Below, one piece after another: positions 10,245 through 18,512 of a DNA stretch of 64,000 nucleotides. Position numbers and translations under genes: made by a program. Below the pieces are notes generated by a model. That model saw nothing but the letters and a program-made list of their open reading frames with translations, did no database searches and was not told the origin of the DNA. How positions within the stretch are numbered: position 1 is the first letter of the stretch; each line of letters opens with the position of its first letter. Source of the DNA: CAIQPV01 sp963719855 (lineage in GTDB: Bacteria; Pseudomonadota; Gammaproteobacteria; Burkholderiales; Gallionellaceae); NCBI GenBank assembly GCA_963719855.1, contig CAVRDK010000002.1:186001-250000 (forward strand), in the 5' to 3' direction.

Positions 10245-10273
10245 TTGACTGTATGCATTATTATGCATATAAT
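10245..10273 (+). promoter_or_regulatory. Sigma-70 promoter with operator for the second BrnT module
   Basis: TTGACT, exactly 17 bp, then a perfect TATAAT (10268-10273). The spacer contains the inverted repeat TATGCAT (10252-10258) / ATGCATA (10263-10269). The toxin ATG at 10281 lies seven bases beyond the -10, again predicting a leaderless transcript. Confidence 0.6.
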
Positions 10274-10280
10274 TATCAAT

Positions 10281-10556
10281 ATGGATTTCACCTGCAACCC
10301 AGTCAAGAACGAAACCAATATCCGTGACCGTGGGTTGCCGTTGCTGGCGGCGCGAGTGATGTTCAATCCGGCGATGTTGGTGCGCGAAGACACGCGAAAA
10401 ACTTACCCAGAGCACCGTTTCATCGGCTATAACACTGTGTCCGGTCGCTTGATGGTGATAGTGTTTTGCGTTCCGACCGAAAACCATATCCATATCATTT
10501 CTTTCAGAAAGGCGAATGATCGTGAGCAAAAGAAATTTGAAACTCAAAGCCTCTGA
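10281..10556 (+). CDS. brnT: BrnT-family toxin (module 2)
   Basis: Read from the ATG at 10281 (MDFTCNPVKNETN), this is a 91-residue BrnT-like protein ending in IHIISFRKANDREQKKFE, which matches the family's C-terminal strand and helix. An in-frame upstream start at 10245 would fall inside the -35 box and is rejected. The next gene overlaps its 3' end. The paired genes form a second independent BrnTA module about 100 bp after the first, with its own promoter and operator. Confidence 0.83.
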   Translation: MDFTCNPVKNETNIRDRGLPLLAARVMFNPAMLVREDTRKTYPEHRFIGYNTVSGRLMVIVFCVPTENHIHIISFRKANDREQKKFETQSL

Positions 10557-10866
10557 CCCAGCGCCAAAAATCGACTGGGCGGTGGTGGAAGCTGCGCCCT
10601 TGGCTAGTACGCCAGACGAAGACAGCCCGGAACTGACCGCTGCGCAGTTTGCCGAGTTGCGCCCATTACACGAGGTCTTGCCCTCCTCGGGCAAGACGCG
10701 CATCACCATTATGCTGGACGATACTGTTTTACAGGCGTACAAGGCTCGTGCCAGTGGACGCGGATATCAGACGCTCATCAATGAAGCACTGCGCCGAGCG
10801 TTGGTTGCGGACGAATTGAAAGAGGTGTTGCGCGAGGTGATCCGCGAAGAGTTGCACGCGGCATAA
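10516..10866 (+). CDS. brnA: BrnA-like antitoxin (module 2)
   Basis: A 116-residue protein with the BrnA layout: a long acidic N-terminal arm (residues 1-60, DEDSPELTAAQFAELRP) that would wrap the toxin, then a ribbon-helix-helix region (TRITIMLDDTVLQAYKARA, GYQTLINEALRRAL). It starts inside the toxin gene with AGAAAGG upstream. As in other BrnTA pairs it should neutralise the toxin and repress the promoter. Confidence 0.85.
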   Translation: MIVSKRNLKLKASDPAPKIDWAVVEAAPLASTPDEDSPELTAAQFAELRPLHEVLPSSGKTRITIMLDDTVLQAYKARASGRGYQTLINEALRRALVADELKEVLREVIREELHAA

Positions 10867-10899
10867 CGCCGGAACTGGCGTAAGACACATTCTCCGGTC

Positions 10900-11063
10900 G
10901 CTCCATAGAGCTTTTGGTCGGGCATCCGCCTGAGCTTGCCGAAGGGTTGGTAAGCTATCACATTGATTTTTGTCGTCCTCCGAGCATGGTTCGACAAGGC
11001 CTTTAGTCCTGAACGAAGCCGAAGGATCACCACGAACGAAGGACTTGTTCAGCGTTTCCCTAA
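10900..11063. repeat. Composite repeat remnant with a solitary IS5-type end
   Basis: This stretch holds GAGCTTTTGGTCGGGCATCC (the 26-bp insert type), CTGAGCTTGCCGAAGGGTT and GGTTCGACAAGGCC (pieces of the family-1 MITE core), and GGACTTGTTCAGCGTTTCC next to CTAA at 11041-11063. The last piece matches the terminus type of the IS5-family element at 17137 (GCTGAACAAG), including its YTAR target, but no partner end is visible. No gene is seen between 10867 and 11071. Confidence 0.5.
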
Positions 11064-11071
11064 TACGAATA

Positions 11072-11341
11072 TCATTTGCCGATGAGGGCAGATGCTTTTT
11101 CCCGCACCTGAGCCAATTCGTCAGGTAATACCTTCCCTTTGCGGTTGGCCTTGCGCGCAACCCAATCGAGGCTTTTGATCTGGTCGGACAGCACGGCGCA
11201 GGGAGAGTTGCCAGCGATCAAAACCTCGAATGGGTAGCCCTTGAGCTGCGTAGTCATCGGGCAGCACAGCATAAGACCGGTTTTGCCGTTGTAGGACGCA
11301 GGGCTAACAACTACCGCCGGGCGATGTCCGGCTTGCTCATG
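11072..11341 (-). pseudogene. mazF: mazF-like endoribonuclease toxin, 5' end lost
   Basis: The encoded HEQAGHRPAVVVSPASYN, TGLMLCCPMTTQLKGYPFEV and SDQIKSLDW are those of MazF/PemK mRNA interferases. Homology stops upstream of HEQAG (near 11341). The expected start region (roughly 20 residues with the WLxFDPQ strand) is replaced by unrelated sequence and then by a palindromic repeat at 11357. An ATG upstream (11389) keeps a frame open through the repeat, but its peptide is repeat-derived. No mazE is visible. I read this as a truncated remnant. Confidence 0.7.
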
Positions 11342-11356
11342 TCTTGGGAGAAGGCC

Positions 11357-11436
11357 GTAGGATGGGTGAAGCGTAGCGTAACCCATCAATGCCGCAACCT
11401 ATCAAAGCTAAAACGATGGGTTACCACCCATCCTAC
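11357..11436. repeat. Palindromic repeat, GTAGGATGGGTG family, copy 1
   Basis: Perfect 12-bp terminal inverted repeats GTAGGATGGGTG / CACCCATCCTAC, with internal TAACCCATC and GATGGGTTA arms. The same ends bound an element at 15801-15866. It sits at the truncated 5' side of mazF. Confidence 0.75.
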
Positions 11437-11458
11437 TGAAAACCATATAGAGGCATAT

Positions 11459-11485
11459 AAAAAAACCCCGCCATCAAGGCGGGGC
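11459..11485 (-). terminator. Terminator of the Mto operon
   Basis: On the minus strand: CCCCGCC, loop, GGCGGGG followed by seven Ts. It lies 40 bases beyond the cymA stop and closes the cytochrome operon. Confidence 0.8.
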
Positions 11486-11524
11486 TCAGGTGATGCCAAC
11501 ACAATGCTTCGTTAGAGAAAGATA

Positions 11525-12121
11525 TTACTCCTCATCCGGATCTTTGTACTCTTTCGGCAGTTTATGAGCTATGCCTTTGTGGCAATCGATACAGGTCTGG
11601 CCGTCGGCTTTTGCCTTCATGTGCTTGTTATACACGGTCTGCTTTTGGATATTACCGCTCATGGCATCAAAATCATGACAGTTGCGGCATTCAATCGAAT
11701 TTGTCGCTTTCATGCGAGCCCATTCGTGGGTCGCCAGTTCCATTCTGTGCGATTCGAATTTTTCCGGGGTGTCAACGTAACCGGTGATCTTTCCCCAGAC
11801 TTCATTACTTGCCTGCATCTTGCGCAGCATCTTGTGTCCCCAATCCCTGGGTACGTGGCAATCGGGGCAGATGGCGCGCACGCCGGTGCGGTTCGAATAA
11901 TGGATAGTCTTTTTGTATTCCTGATACACGGTATCGCGCATCTCATGGCAGCCAATGCAGAATTCCAGCCGGTTCGTCATCTCCATCGCGGTATTGAACC
12001 CACCCCAGAAGATAATGCCCGCGAAGAAACCCACCACCAACAGTGTCAACAGCGAGTACTTCGCACTCGGTGTTTTCAGAAAATTCCATGTGCATTTCAT
12101 GATGCCTTGTTTGTTATCCAT
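11525..12121 (-). CDS. cymA: CymA/NapC-type membrane-anchored tetraheme c cytochrome
   Basis: A 198-residue NapC/NirT-family quinone-interacting cytochrome. One N-terminal membrane helix (about residues 22-41) anchors a periplasmic domain with four CXXCH sites: CIGCH, CPDCH, CRNCH and CIDCH. In Mto-type iron oxidisers this protein is proposed to pass electrons from periplasmic cytochromes into the quinone pool, the reverse of its role in Shewanella. It is the last gene of the cluster. A hairpin resembling a terminator separates it from mtoB and may reduce its expression relative to mtoAB. Confidence 0.9.
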   Translation of the reverse strand: MDNKQGIMKCTWNFLKTPSAKYSLLTLLVVGFFAGIIFWGGFNTAMEMTNRLEFCIGCHEMRDTVYQEYKKTIHYSNRTGVRAICPDCHVPRDWGHKMLRKMQASNEVWGKITGYVDTPEKFESHRMELATHEWARMKATNSIECRNCHDFDAMSGNIQKQTVYNKHMKAKADGQTCIDCHKGIAHKLPKEYKDPDEE

Positions 12122-12171
12122 TCATCCCTCCGTTTGAAACTATTTAATTTATTAATATGCATCAGACTTGT

Positions 12172-12201
12172 AAAAAAGGGGGTACAAAATTATTGTACCC
12201 C
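12172..12201 (-). terminator. Intra-operon terminator-like hairpin between mtoB and cymA
   Basis: On the minus strand: GGGGTACAATAATTTTGTACCCC (perfect eight-base arms), then CTTTTTT. Its position between co-directional genes suggests partial termination. Confidence 0.6.
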
Positions 12202-12228
12202 GTCTGTTTTTATTTTACAGCAACCATG

Positions 12229-14705
12229 TTAGAAGCTGCGTACATAAGACACTGAGACTACATTGACAGTGTAGCTTGGCGCCTGCTGATTGGTCGGCAT
12301 CAGGGTGGCTGGTGTCGAGCCATACTGATAAGCGTTGTAGAAGTAATCATTTGAATTCAGGTGCGAGTATATGTACCCCATCTTGATCTTGCTGGTCTTG
12401 TCGACTTTATAATTGCCGGTGAGCTTCAATTGCAGCAATTCGTTCGTGATATCCGGCAAGGTGCCGCATGTAGCATAATAAGCGGAGCTACAAGCATTTC
12501 CGCCCAAGTCAGCGGTAGGATAGTTTGGCTGCGTGCCATAGCTTGATTTCCCAAGCGAATAAGTCAAATCACCGGCGATATCAAGCTTGCCGCCCATGAA
12601 CCCGCCTTGCTTGGCAGCGAGACCGAGTGTCATATCGTTCTCATTGAGTGTATTGGTCCAGGTTTGAGCGCCTGCCGGAATACTAAGTTTGATGGCAGTT
12701 GCGGCGGTAGCGGCTGTGCCTGCAACTTGTGTAAGATCGGTCAAATTTCTGCTCGAATTTTGCGTCGTTGCGTAGGCAGAAAACGAACGATTTTCGCTGG
12801 CGGCATAGGTCGCATCCAGATTCAGGCCCCACGAATTGCCATTCTGCACGCCATACGTCGAGCCATATTGGTCATCGGTATAGCGGCCATTCAGGCCGAG
12901 AGACAGTTTATCGTTCGCCTGCCAATTGACCCCCGCTTTCAATAGCTGCTCTTTGCGAGAGGCATCAAAGTAGGCCACGAATCCAGGAACCTCAAAACCC
13001 TCTCCTCCTGATCCCCCCCCGACAACCTGCATGGGGTTATAGAACGTCGGAACAACATTTGCAACGCGATCCGCGTAGCTATAGCCCGCATTAAAGTTCA
13101 AATCGTCTTTCGCCTTAAGCTTGTAGTTGACCGCAATTTTGTTCTCCTTGCTATCCGGTACCTCGGCGCAGGTCGTTGGAATATATGGTGATACGCCCGT
13201 GGCCCCCAAATTTGGCGCGTTCAAGGTATTGGGCACAGCAGTGTTGCACCAGCGCTTGATTTCCTCGTAGCCGTAGGACAAGTTCAATTTCTGCTTATTG
13301 TCGACACGATAATCCCCGGCTAACTCAAGTTGGGTTTTCTTGTTGCTCATCGGAGTGTTCACCGATGTGCTGGCAGCAGCACCTACTGCCTCATTGATGG
13401 TATTAAATTGATAACTATTTGACGCAGTTTGATTGTCGCGTTCGTTGTATTTAAAACCTGCGCTCAAAAGCAAATCCTTGGTCGTCTGATTGGTCAGTTT
13501 CAAATCCGCGTGGGTCGACACCACCAAGCCGTTAAGCGAGTTTTGCGGGAATCCATTGGGTGTCAAGCCCTGTTGCGCGTAGGAGTCATTTTGCGTGTTG
13601 CGACCATAAGAAAGCCCTCCCACCAGCTTCGTGGCCGAGGTAATGTTATAGCCACCGGTCAGGTTCAACTGTTGAAAATCATTGCTGGGCATGGTACTCA
13701 TCGTATCTACCCCGTAAGCGGTAGTGCCAATAGTAAACGCACCGGCTTTATAGAACGGGTTGTCAAAGGACACGCCGTTGTAGCCGTCCTTGAAAATCGA
13801 TCCAAAATAGCTTGCGGTCGCATACCCCTTGTCTCCAGCCCAGTTCAGTGCAAGGTTAAAGGTGTCCGTCGTGTAATTGGTTGGGTTCATTATCACGAAA
13901 GGTGTTTGACCAGCAAATGTTGTGATGCCACTGCCCACCTGATCACCAGCAACCCCTTGGAGTTTCGCGCCGGATTGAACGAGATGGTTGAAATCGAACT
14001 TCACGTCCCAGTGCGAATCGAAAATAAACCCAGCGTTGAATTTCGAATTATCCCGGTCGTTGTGAACATCTTGCGTATTAAAGGCCGCTTTTGAGCTGCG
14101 GTTAGATTATTTGTGCCTGGGTTGGTTAAAAAATTTCCGGTTGCTAATCCGCCTGATCCTATATATGGGGATTGGGGGTTGTTTATGGGGGGGTGAGTGC
14201 CCGCTGCTGTACTGATACCGCCAAAGTTTGACGGCAAAGTGAAGTTGTTACCGCCCATAGATCCCAGGAAGGGTGTCTGGTATGTGTCGGCAGTATTGTG
14301 ACGTAGCTCATCGTAGCCGATGCCAAAGCTCCATTTCCCTTGGTCGCTCACGCTCCCGCCGAGTTCGCGGGATGTGGTGCCGAGGTCGGTGCCATTCAAC
14401 TCCCAGCGCTTAGTTCCGCTGCCCCCATTGAAAGAGTTGTACGCATCGCCGCCGCGCATGTTGAAGTTGCCGATCAGGTCTGCGCCTTTTTTGTTCAAGC
14501 CGTTATATTCGCCGAATTTGGCGGAGTCCTTGGAAACATAATCTGCCCCGATATCAACAGAATTGGTGGGCTGAGTCAAGGCCGTGACTTCTTCGCTCCC
14601 AGCTTCCTGAGCAAACACAGGGCTGGCGAACATCGCAACCAAGGCTCCTTGCACCGCCAGCGTTATCACCTTGGCGGAAAATCTTTTACTATGTAGTGCT
14701 TTCAT
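12229..14705 (-). CDS. mtoB: MtoB outer-membrane porin (MtrB/PioB family), frameshifted
   Basis: Outer-membrane beta-barrel that sheathes the decaheme MtoA so electrons cross the outer membrane. The first 234-residue frame has a signal peptide ending near FASPVFA. The second frame carries the barrel strands and ends in YVRSF, a typical outer-membrane C-terminal Phe. Homology changes frame at AAQ: adding one A to the four-base run at 14089-14092 (T on the plus strand) yields AAQKAAFNTQDVHNDRD, which joins the halves into about 825 residues. No CXXC pair like that of Shewanella MtrB is visible near the N-terminus. As written, the two frames overlap as ATGA at 14001-14004. Confidence 0.85.
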
Positions 14706-14735
14706 TTTTTAGCTCCCTATAATCTTTTAAGATGA

Positions 14736-15749
14736 CTAGCGATGCAGGAACGCGCCGGCTGGGCTATTCGAGCCGTGAACCATGGCATGGCAGTTCATGC
14801 AACCGCGTGCAGCCGCTTGAGTGCTCGGGAATAGATTGGCTGTACCGTTGGCGTTATTGAAACCAAGACCACCCTGATAGCCAGCAGCATTGGGGCCGGC
14901 AGCACTCTTACTGTTATGCGGGCCATCGTGGCACTCCTGACACAGGAACGGCGGACGCGATTTCAGCAGCGGCGTGATATTGGAGCCGTGCGGCGTATGG
15001 CAGTTCGTGCAATCTTCGGTCGCCGGCTGATGTTCAAACAGGAAGGGGCCGCGCTTTTCCGCATGGCACAAGTAGCAGGTCTCCGTGACCGTGTTCTTCT
15101 TGAGCAATTTTGGACCAGCCGAACCGTGCGGATTGTGGCAATCCGAACACACCACCTTGCCCGCATCAATCGGGTGGGTTGATATCTTGTGGGTATCCGC
15201 GCGCTGTTCCTTGTGGCAGGTGAAGCAGACTTCGGTTTGAGTCTTCCTGTCGCGCACCTTGTCGGTTGGAGAATGTATCGTGTGGCAGCTATTGCAGGCC
15301 GCCTGGTTGTTCTGGTGTTGGCTGCCGTCCCAGTTGGTGCGTGCGGTGCCTTTGTGGCAGCTTATGCACTGGGCGGAGCGAATTCTTTCATCCGATAATT
15401 CATAGGTACCCTTCTTGAAAATGATATCCGGTGCGGCGCGGCCTTTTACGTTCGGATCACCCTTCAGGTGCTTTTCGCTTTCACCGTGACAACTCTGACA
15501 GGACGGCGTGCGGGAATCGCCCTTTACGCCGTGTTTGGTCTGGTAGATGGAAAGAATCGGCGTTGCCTCGCTTTCGTCGTGGCAACGCGTGCAGATCGCA
15601 TCTTTTCTCAGGGACTCCTTGGCTACGGCCGCCTTGGAAGTATCTCCCCCCATATCCGGCAGGTTGATTTCTGCCGCCATCACGTTTGCCGACATCCACA
15701 TACTGCCGATGAACGCGCATAACACCATAATTTTTCTTAAGAATTTCAT
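14736..15749 (-). CDS. mtoA: MtoA periplasmic decaheme c cytochrome
   Basis: A 337-residue MtrA/PioA-family cytochrome with a signal peptide (about residues 1-26) and exactly ten CXXCH motifs: CTRCH, CQSCH, CISCH, CNSCH, CFTCH, CSDCH, CYLCH, CTNCH, CQECH and CMNCH. The repeated CxxCHxPHGS pattern is typical. It is predicted to sit inside the MtoB barrel and carry electrons from extracellular Fe(II) to periplasmic carriers. It lies 30 bases before mtoB. The order monoheme cytochromes-mtoA-mtoB-cymA matches the Sideroxydans cluster as I know it. Function in this organism is inferred. Confidence 0.93.
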   Translation of the reverse strand: MKFLRKIMVLCAFIGSMWMSANVMAAEINLPDMGGDTSKAAVAKESLRKDAICTRCHDESEATPILSIYQTKHGVKGDSRTPSCQSCHGESEKHLKGDPNVKGRAAPDIIFKKGTYELSDERIRSAQCISCHKGTARTNWDGSQHQNNQAACNSCHTIHSPTDKVRDRKTQTEVCFTCHKEQRADTHKISTHPIDAGKVVCSDCHNPHGSAGPKLLKKNTVTETCYLCHAEKRGPFLFEHQPATEDCTNCHTPHGSNITPLLKSRPPFLCQECHDGPHNSKSAAGPNAAGYQGGLGFNNANGTANLFPSTQAAARGCMNCHAMVHGSNSPAGAFLHR

Positions 15750-15800
15750 GCCTCTCCCCTTGTTTGCCTTTGTAATTACAAAATGCTTCTAAATCTTTTG

Positions 15801-15866
15801 GTAGGATGGGTGCAACCCATCGTTCAGCTTCGATGGGTTACGGCCTATGGCCTACACCCATCCTAC
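15801..15866. repeat. Palindromic repeat, GTAGGATGGGTG family, copy 2
   Basis: A 66-bp element with perfect GTAGGATGGGTG / CACCCATCCTAC termini and inner AACCCATCG / CGATGGGTT arms. It lies between mtoA and the upstream cytochrome gene, inside the operon, where it could form a strong mRNA hairpin. Confidence 0.8.
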
Positions 15867-15880
15867 CTATCCGCTCAGTT

Positions 15881-16255
15881 CTACTGAGCAAGAATCCAGC
15901 TCACCAGATTGTTGATCTTGTTTATATCCGTGGTCTTGTCGAACTTGTGTGTTTCCATGTGTCCATCGGAAAGCTTGACCCGGTCTTCACCTGAGGTGAT
16001 GTGCTTGACCAGTTTGTCCTGTGCATCGGCCTGGCCTTTGTACTTGTAGGCGATGGCTTGGTAGGATGGGCCTTCCTTCTTCCTGTCTACGGCGTGGCAA
16101 CGCAGGCAGTGGTCATTGCGCGCGAGTTTTTTCGCTGCAACAGCATCCACCTTCACCGCTACCGCGTCTTCAGCAAACGCCGAAGCCGAAAAGAGAAGGA
16201 CAAAAGAGCCAGCAATAATACCGGCCAAAATTTTGGTACGTGCTTGAAGGTTCAT
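15881..16255 (-). CDS. mtoD: Monoheme class I-like c cytochrome, MtoD-like (paralog 2)
   Basis: A 124-residue exported cytochrome: signal peptide to about residue 28 (SASAFA), one CLRCH heme site, the GPSYQAIAYKYKG segment, and a C-terminal helix INNLVSWILAQ. Proteins of this type shuttle electrons in the periplasm. It lies directly upstream of mtoA, where mtoD sits in related iron oxidisers. The mature part has only one methionine, within SDGHMETHK, next to two histidines, so the sixth heme ligand is not obvious. The two tandem copies share the same layout and probably arose by duplication. Confidence 0.82.
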   Translation of the reverse strand: MNLQARTKILAGIIAGSFVLLFSASAFAEDAVAVKVDAVAAKKLARNDHCLRCHAVDRKKEGPSYQAIAYKYKGQADAQDKLVKHITSGEDRVKLSDGHMETHKFDKTTDINKINNLVSWILAQ

Positions 16256-16299
16256 TTGCCGCTCCCTGATTTAAAGAAATAATTGTTGTTTTCTTGCAG

Positions 16300-16671
16300 C
16301 TAGCGTGAAAGAACCCAGTCTACGAGATTCTTGATTTCTTCCGGCGATGCTTTGCCCTGGATATTCTTGTGATCTTCTTCATGCCCATCAGGAAACTTTG
16401 CTTTCTCCCCCGAAGTAATATGGTGAATCAATTTTGCTTCGGCTTCAGGCTTGCCGCGATATTTTTCAGCTACTTTTTTGTAGGAAGGGCCGTCTTTTTC
16501 CTTATCGACACCGTGGCACTTGAAGCAGTTGTTTGCACGAGCCAATTCTTTCGCGGCATTTTCATCAACGGCGGATGCATTGAGGGAAAAGGCCAGTGTA
16601 ATGGCGGCAACGGTAGCACTGAGGATTATTGGGGTACGAGGTAGTATTGAGGTGCGAGCTTGACGAGTCAT
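16300..16671 (-). CDS. Monoheme class I-like c cytochrome, MtoD-like (paralog 1)
   Basis: A 123-residue paralog of the next gene: signal peptide to about residue 34 (NASA), CFKCH, GPSYKKVAEKYRG, GEKAKFPDGHEEDHK and the C-terminal helix IKNLVDWVLS. It contains no methionine after the signal peptide, so a His/Met heme is excluded; a histidine of GHEEDH is the likely second ligand. It is the first gene of the operon, with GGAG ten bases before its ATG and an A+T-rich stretch (TATATAA) a little further upstream that could hold the promoter. Confidence 0.85.
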   Translation of the reverse strand: MTRQARTSILPRTPIILSATVAAITLAFSLNASAVDENAAKELARANNCFKCHGVDKEKDGPSYKKVAEKYRGKPEAEAKLIHHITSGEKAKFPDGHEEDHKNIQGKASPEEIKNLVDWVLSR

Positions 16672-16733
16672 TTGTATCTATCTCCATGTTATATAAAAAA
16701 ATAGCTTCACAAAATTCTTTTGGGTTTATTCAA

Positions 16734-16899
16734 CCCGGATTGTCCATTATGACCTTGCCCTGTAAAAACGTATTACAGGGGCAAGGTCATTAGGCCAGAA
16801 GATGCCTGCTTTAGCTGGTTTCCTAATTGAATTCATTAGCAATTTATACATTAAACTTTGTGCTCTCCGTACGTTAGCGTACATAAGAAACAATCCGGG
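16734..16899. mobile_element. MITE-like element, family 1 (copy D)
   Basis: Ends CCCGGATTGTCCATTA and ACAATCCGGG form a 10-bp perfect inverted repeat. The flanks are TTCAA (16729-16733) and TTTAA (16900-16904), one mismatch from a duplication. Inside its left part is a strong hairpin, GACCTTGCCCTGTAA against TTACAGGGGCAAGGTC (16751-16788). It lies upstream of the cytochrome operon and could insulate it from the IS5 side. A minus-strand frame of 80 codons across this element is not supported as a gene. Confidence 0.6.
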
Positions 16900-17136
16900 T
16901 TTAAGTTGCGCATCCTTGCGCATAAATCGGTTCATTTTCTCTTCACTGCCGATTGTTTCCATTTCATATTGATCTAAGTCAAGAAACATACATTGGAAGT
17001 GATTGTCTACAATTTCGGACGTGGCCGCTACGGACTATCCGCTAAAAATGAATAAGACTAAAGTTCCTTTCTTTAAGACCATAGTCTTATTGGCACAGTA
17101 ATCTTGTGTTAACATTAAACGCAGATTGTGCGTTAG

Positions 17137-18322
17137 GGCTACGCTGATTAAGTCCACCGATTCCATAGGTCGTGCGTTATAGCCGTAGTAGACAAACATG
17201 GTAGATGGCAATGAAACAAAATACTCTGGCGATGGCAGCGAAACACGAAACAGGATTTGAACAACACCGCAGACCGACACGGCGCGACGAATTTCTGAAC
17301 ACGATGAATCGCATCGTGCCATGGGTCGATCTATGTGCCGTGATCGAACCGCACTACCCGAAGCGAGGCAATGGCCGTCCACCGATTGGCTCGAACGCAT
17401 GTTGCGCATCCACTTCATTCAGCACTGGTTTAATTTGGCCGACTTTGCCTGTGAAGAAGCACTCTACGACATCGCCAGCTTGCGCCATTTCGCTGGCATC
17501 GACTTGGGATGCGAAGCCGTACCGGACGCCACCACGCTGCTAAAGTTTCGTCGCCTTCTGGAGAAACACAATCTCAATGAGCAACTGTTTGCCGAAGTCG
17601 GGCGCGTACTCCAAGGCAGCGGCATGACACTCAAGACCGGCACGATTGTCGATGCCACCATTATCGCGGCACCCAGCTCAACCAAGAACGCCGATAAGAA
17701 ACGTGATCCTGAGATGCACCAGACTCGCAAGGGACAGCAGTGGTACTTTGGCATGAAGCTGCACATTGGCGTGGATAGTCAAAGCGGCCTGGCGCACAGC
17801 GCCGTCGTCACCCCGGCCAACGTGCATGACAAACATCCTCTGCCTGATTTACTGCATGGCCAAGAGCAGCGTGTTTATGGCGATAGCGCCTATGCCAGCC
17901 AAAAGGATTTGATTCACAGTAAATCCCCCCAAGCCCGCGACTTCACCAACTGTCGCACCCGTAAGCCGGGTGGTGAAGTCGATGAGGTCAAGCGCGGCAA
18001 GAACCGCAATAAGTCAAAGATAAGAGCCCGTGTCGAACACGTCTTTGCCGTGGTCAAACGGCTGTGGGGTTTTACGAAAGTGCGCTACCGTGGTTTAGCC
18101 AAGAATTCCGGCCGCGCATTTACTGCGCTGGCATTGGCGAATATTTACTTGTCTCGAAATCGATTGATGGCACAAGTCCGCCCATAGTGGGCGAATGGCG
18201 GGCGAAAAGCCCGAGGAGTAGCCCGAAAGGGTAAAACAATACGGGCTGAACTCGTCTTTTTGCACGATCACGCATATTTCGCAATTTGAATCTTGAAAAT
18301 GCGGGGCTTGTTCAGCGTAGCC
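17137..18322 (+). mobile_element. IS5-family insertion sequence with TTAG target duplication
   Basis: An 1186-bp element bounded by GGCTACGCTGATTAAGTCC (left) and its imperfect inverse GGCTTGTTCAGCGTAGCC (right); about 16 of 19 positions match. TTAG is repeated directly outside both ends (17133-17136, 18323-18326), the YTAR target known for the IS5 group. It carries one transposase gene, frameshifted. It lies between the Mto operon and the two-component system, inside MITE copy E. Confidence 0.88.
17205..18187 (+). pseudogene. IS5-family transposase, frameshifted
   Basis: DDE transposase of the IS5 group. The N-terminal part (KHETGFEQHRRPTRRDEFLNTMN, PHYPKRGNGRPPIG) is in one frame. From LERMLRIHFIQHWFNLADF onward it is in another, which continues to 18187 with TIVDATIIAAPSS, YGDSAYAS and VEHVFAVVKRLWGFTKVRYRG. 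The break is near 17386-17391, where one base appears to be missing between PPIG and LERM. Some IS5 relatives use programmed frameshifting, but the spot lacks a slippery run, so mutation or sequence error is more likely. Full length would be about 328 residues. Confidence 0.85.
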
Positions 18323-18351
18323 TTAGACGAAAAATCCCCTCCCCCTTGCAG

Positions 18352-18377
18352 TCCGTCAAGCTTTTGGCCGGGCACCC
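18352..18377. repeat. 26-bp nested insert, copy 2
   Basis: Same position in the palindromic core as at 6540-6565 and one base different (CAAGCTTTTGG versus CAAACTTTTGG). It is absent from the core copy inside the ATPase gene. Confidence 0.65.
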
Positions 18378-18512
18378 GGAGGAGGGATAGGGAGGGGGTA
18401 GAAACGTGTTATTTCACCACTTCTACCCCCATCCTAACCTTCCCCCTGCATGGGGGAAGGGACAATTGGCTCTAATGGATTTTTTGGGATCAATATTTTC
18501 TGAGGGTTTTCG

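Larger units (their letters stand above)
17120..18488. mobile_element. MITE-like element, family 1 (copy E), interrupted by IS5-type insertion
   Basis: GCAGATTGTGCGTTAG left of the IS element and ACGAAAAATCCCCTCCCCC right of it join into a degenerate left end. The right end is TCTAATGGATTTTTTGGG (18471-18488). The core (18330-18470) is nearly the same as copy C, including the 26-bp insert at 18352-18377 but without the 57-bp hairpin insert. Confidence 0.65.

Noticed and set aside
16747..16989. 80-codon minus-strand frame upstream of the cytochrome operon
   Set aside because: It runs through a MITE-like element and its hairpin, has no ribosome site and no family resemblance.
17321..18187. IS5 transposase starting at 17321 as an intact protein
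   Set aside because: Its first 20 or so residues are out-of-frame noise; the conserved N-terminus is in the frame starting at 17205.
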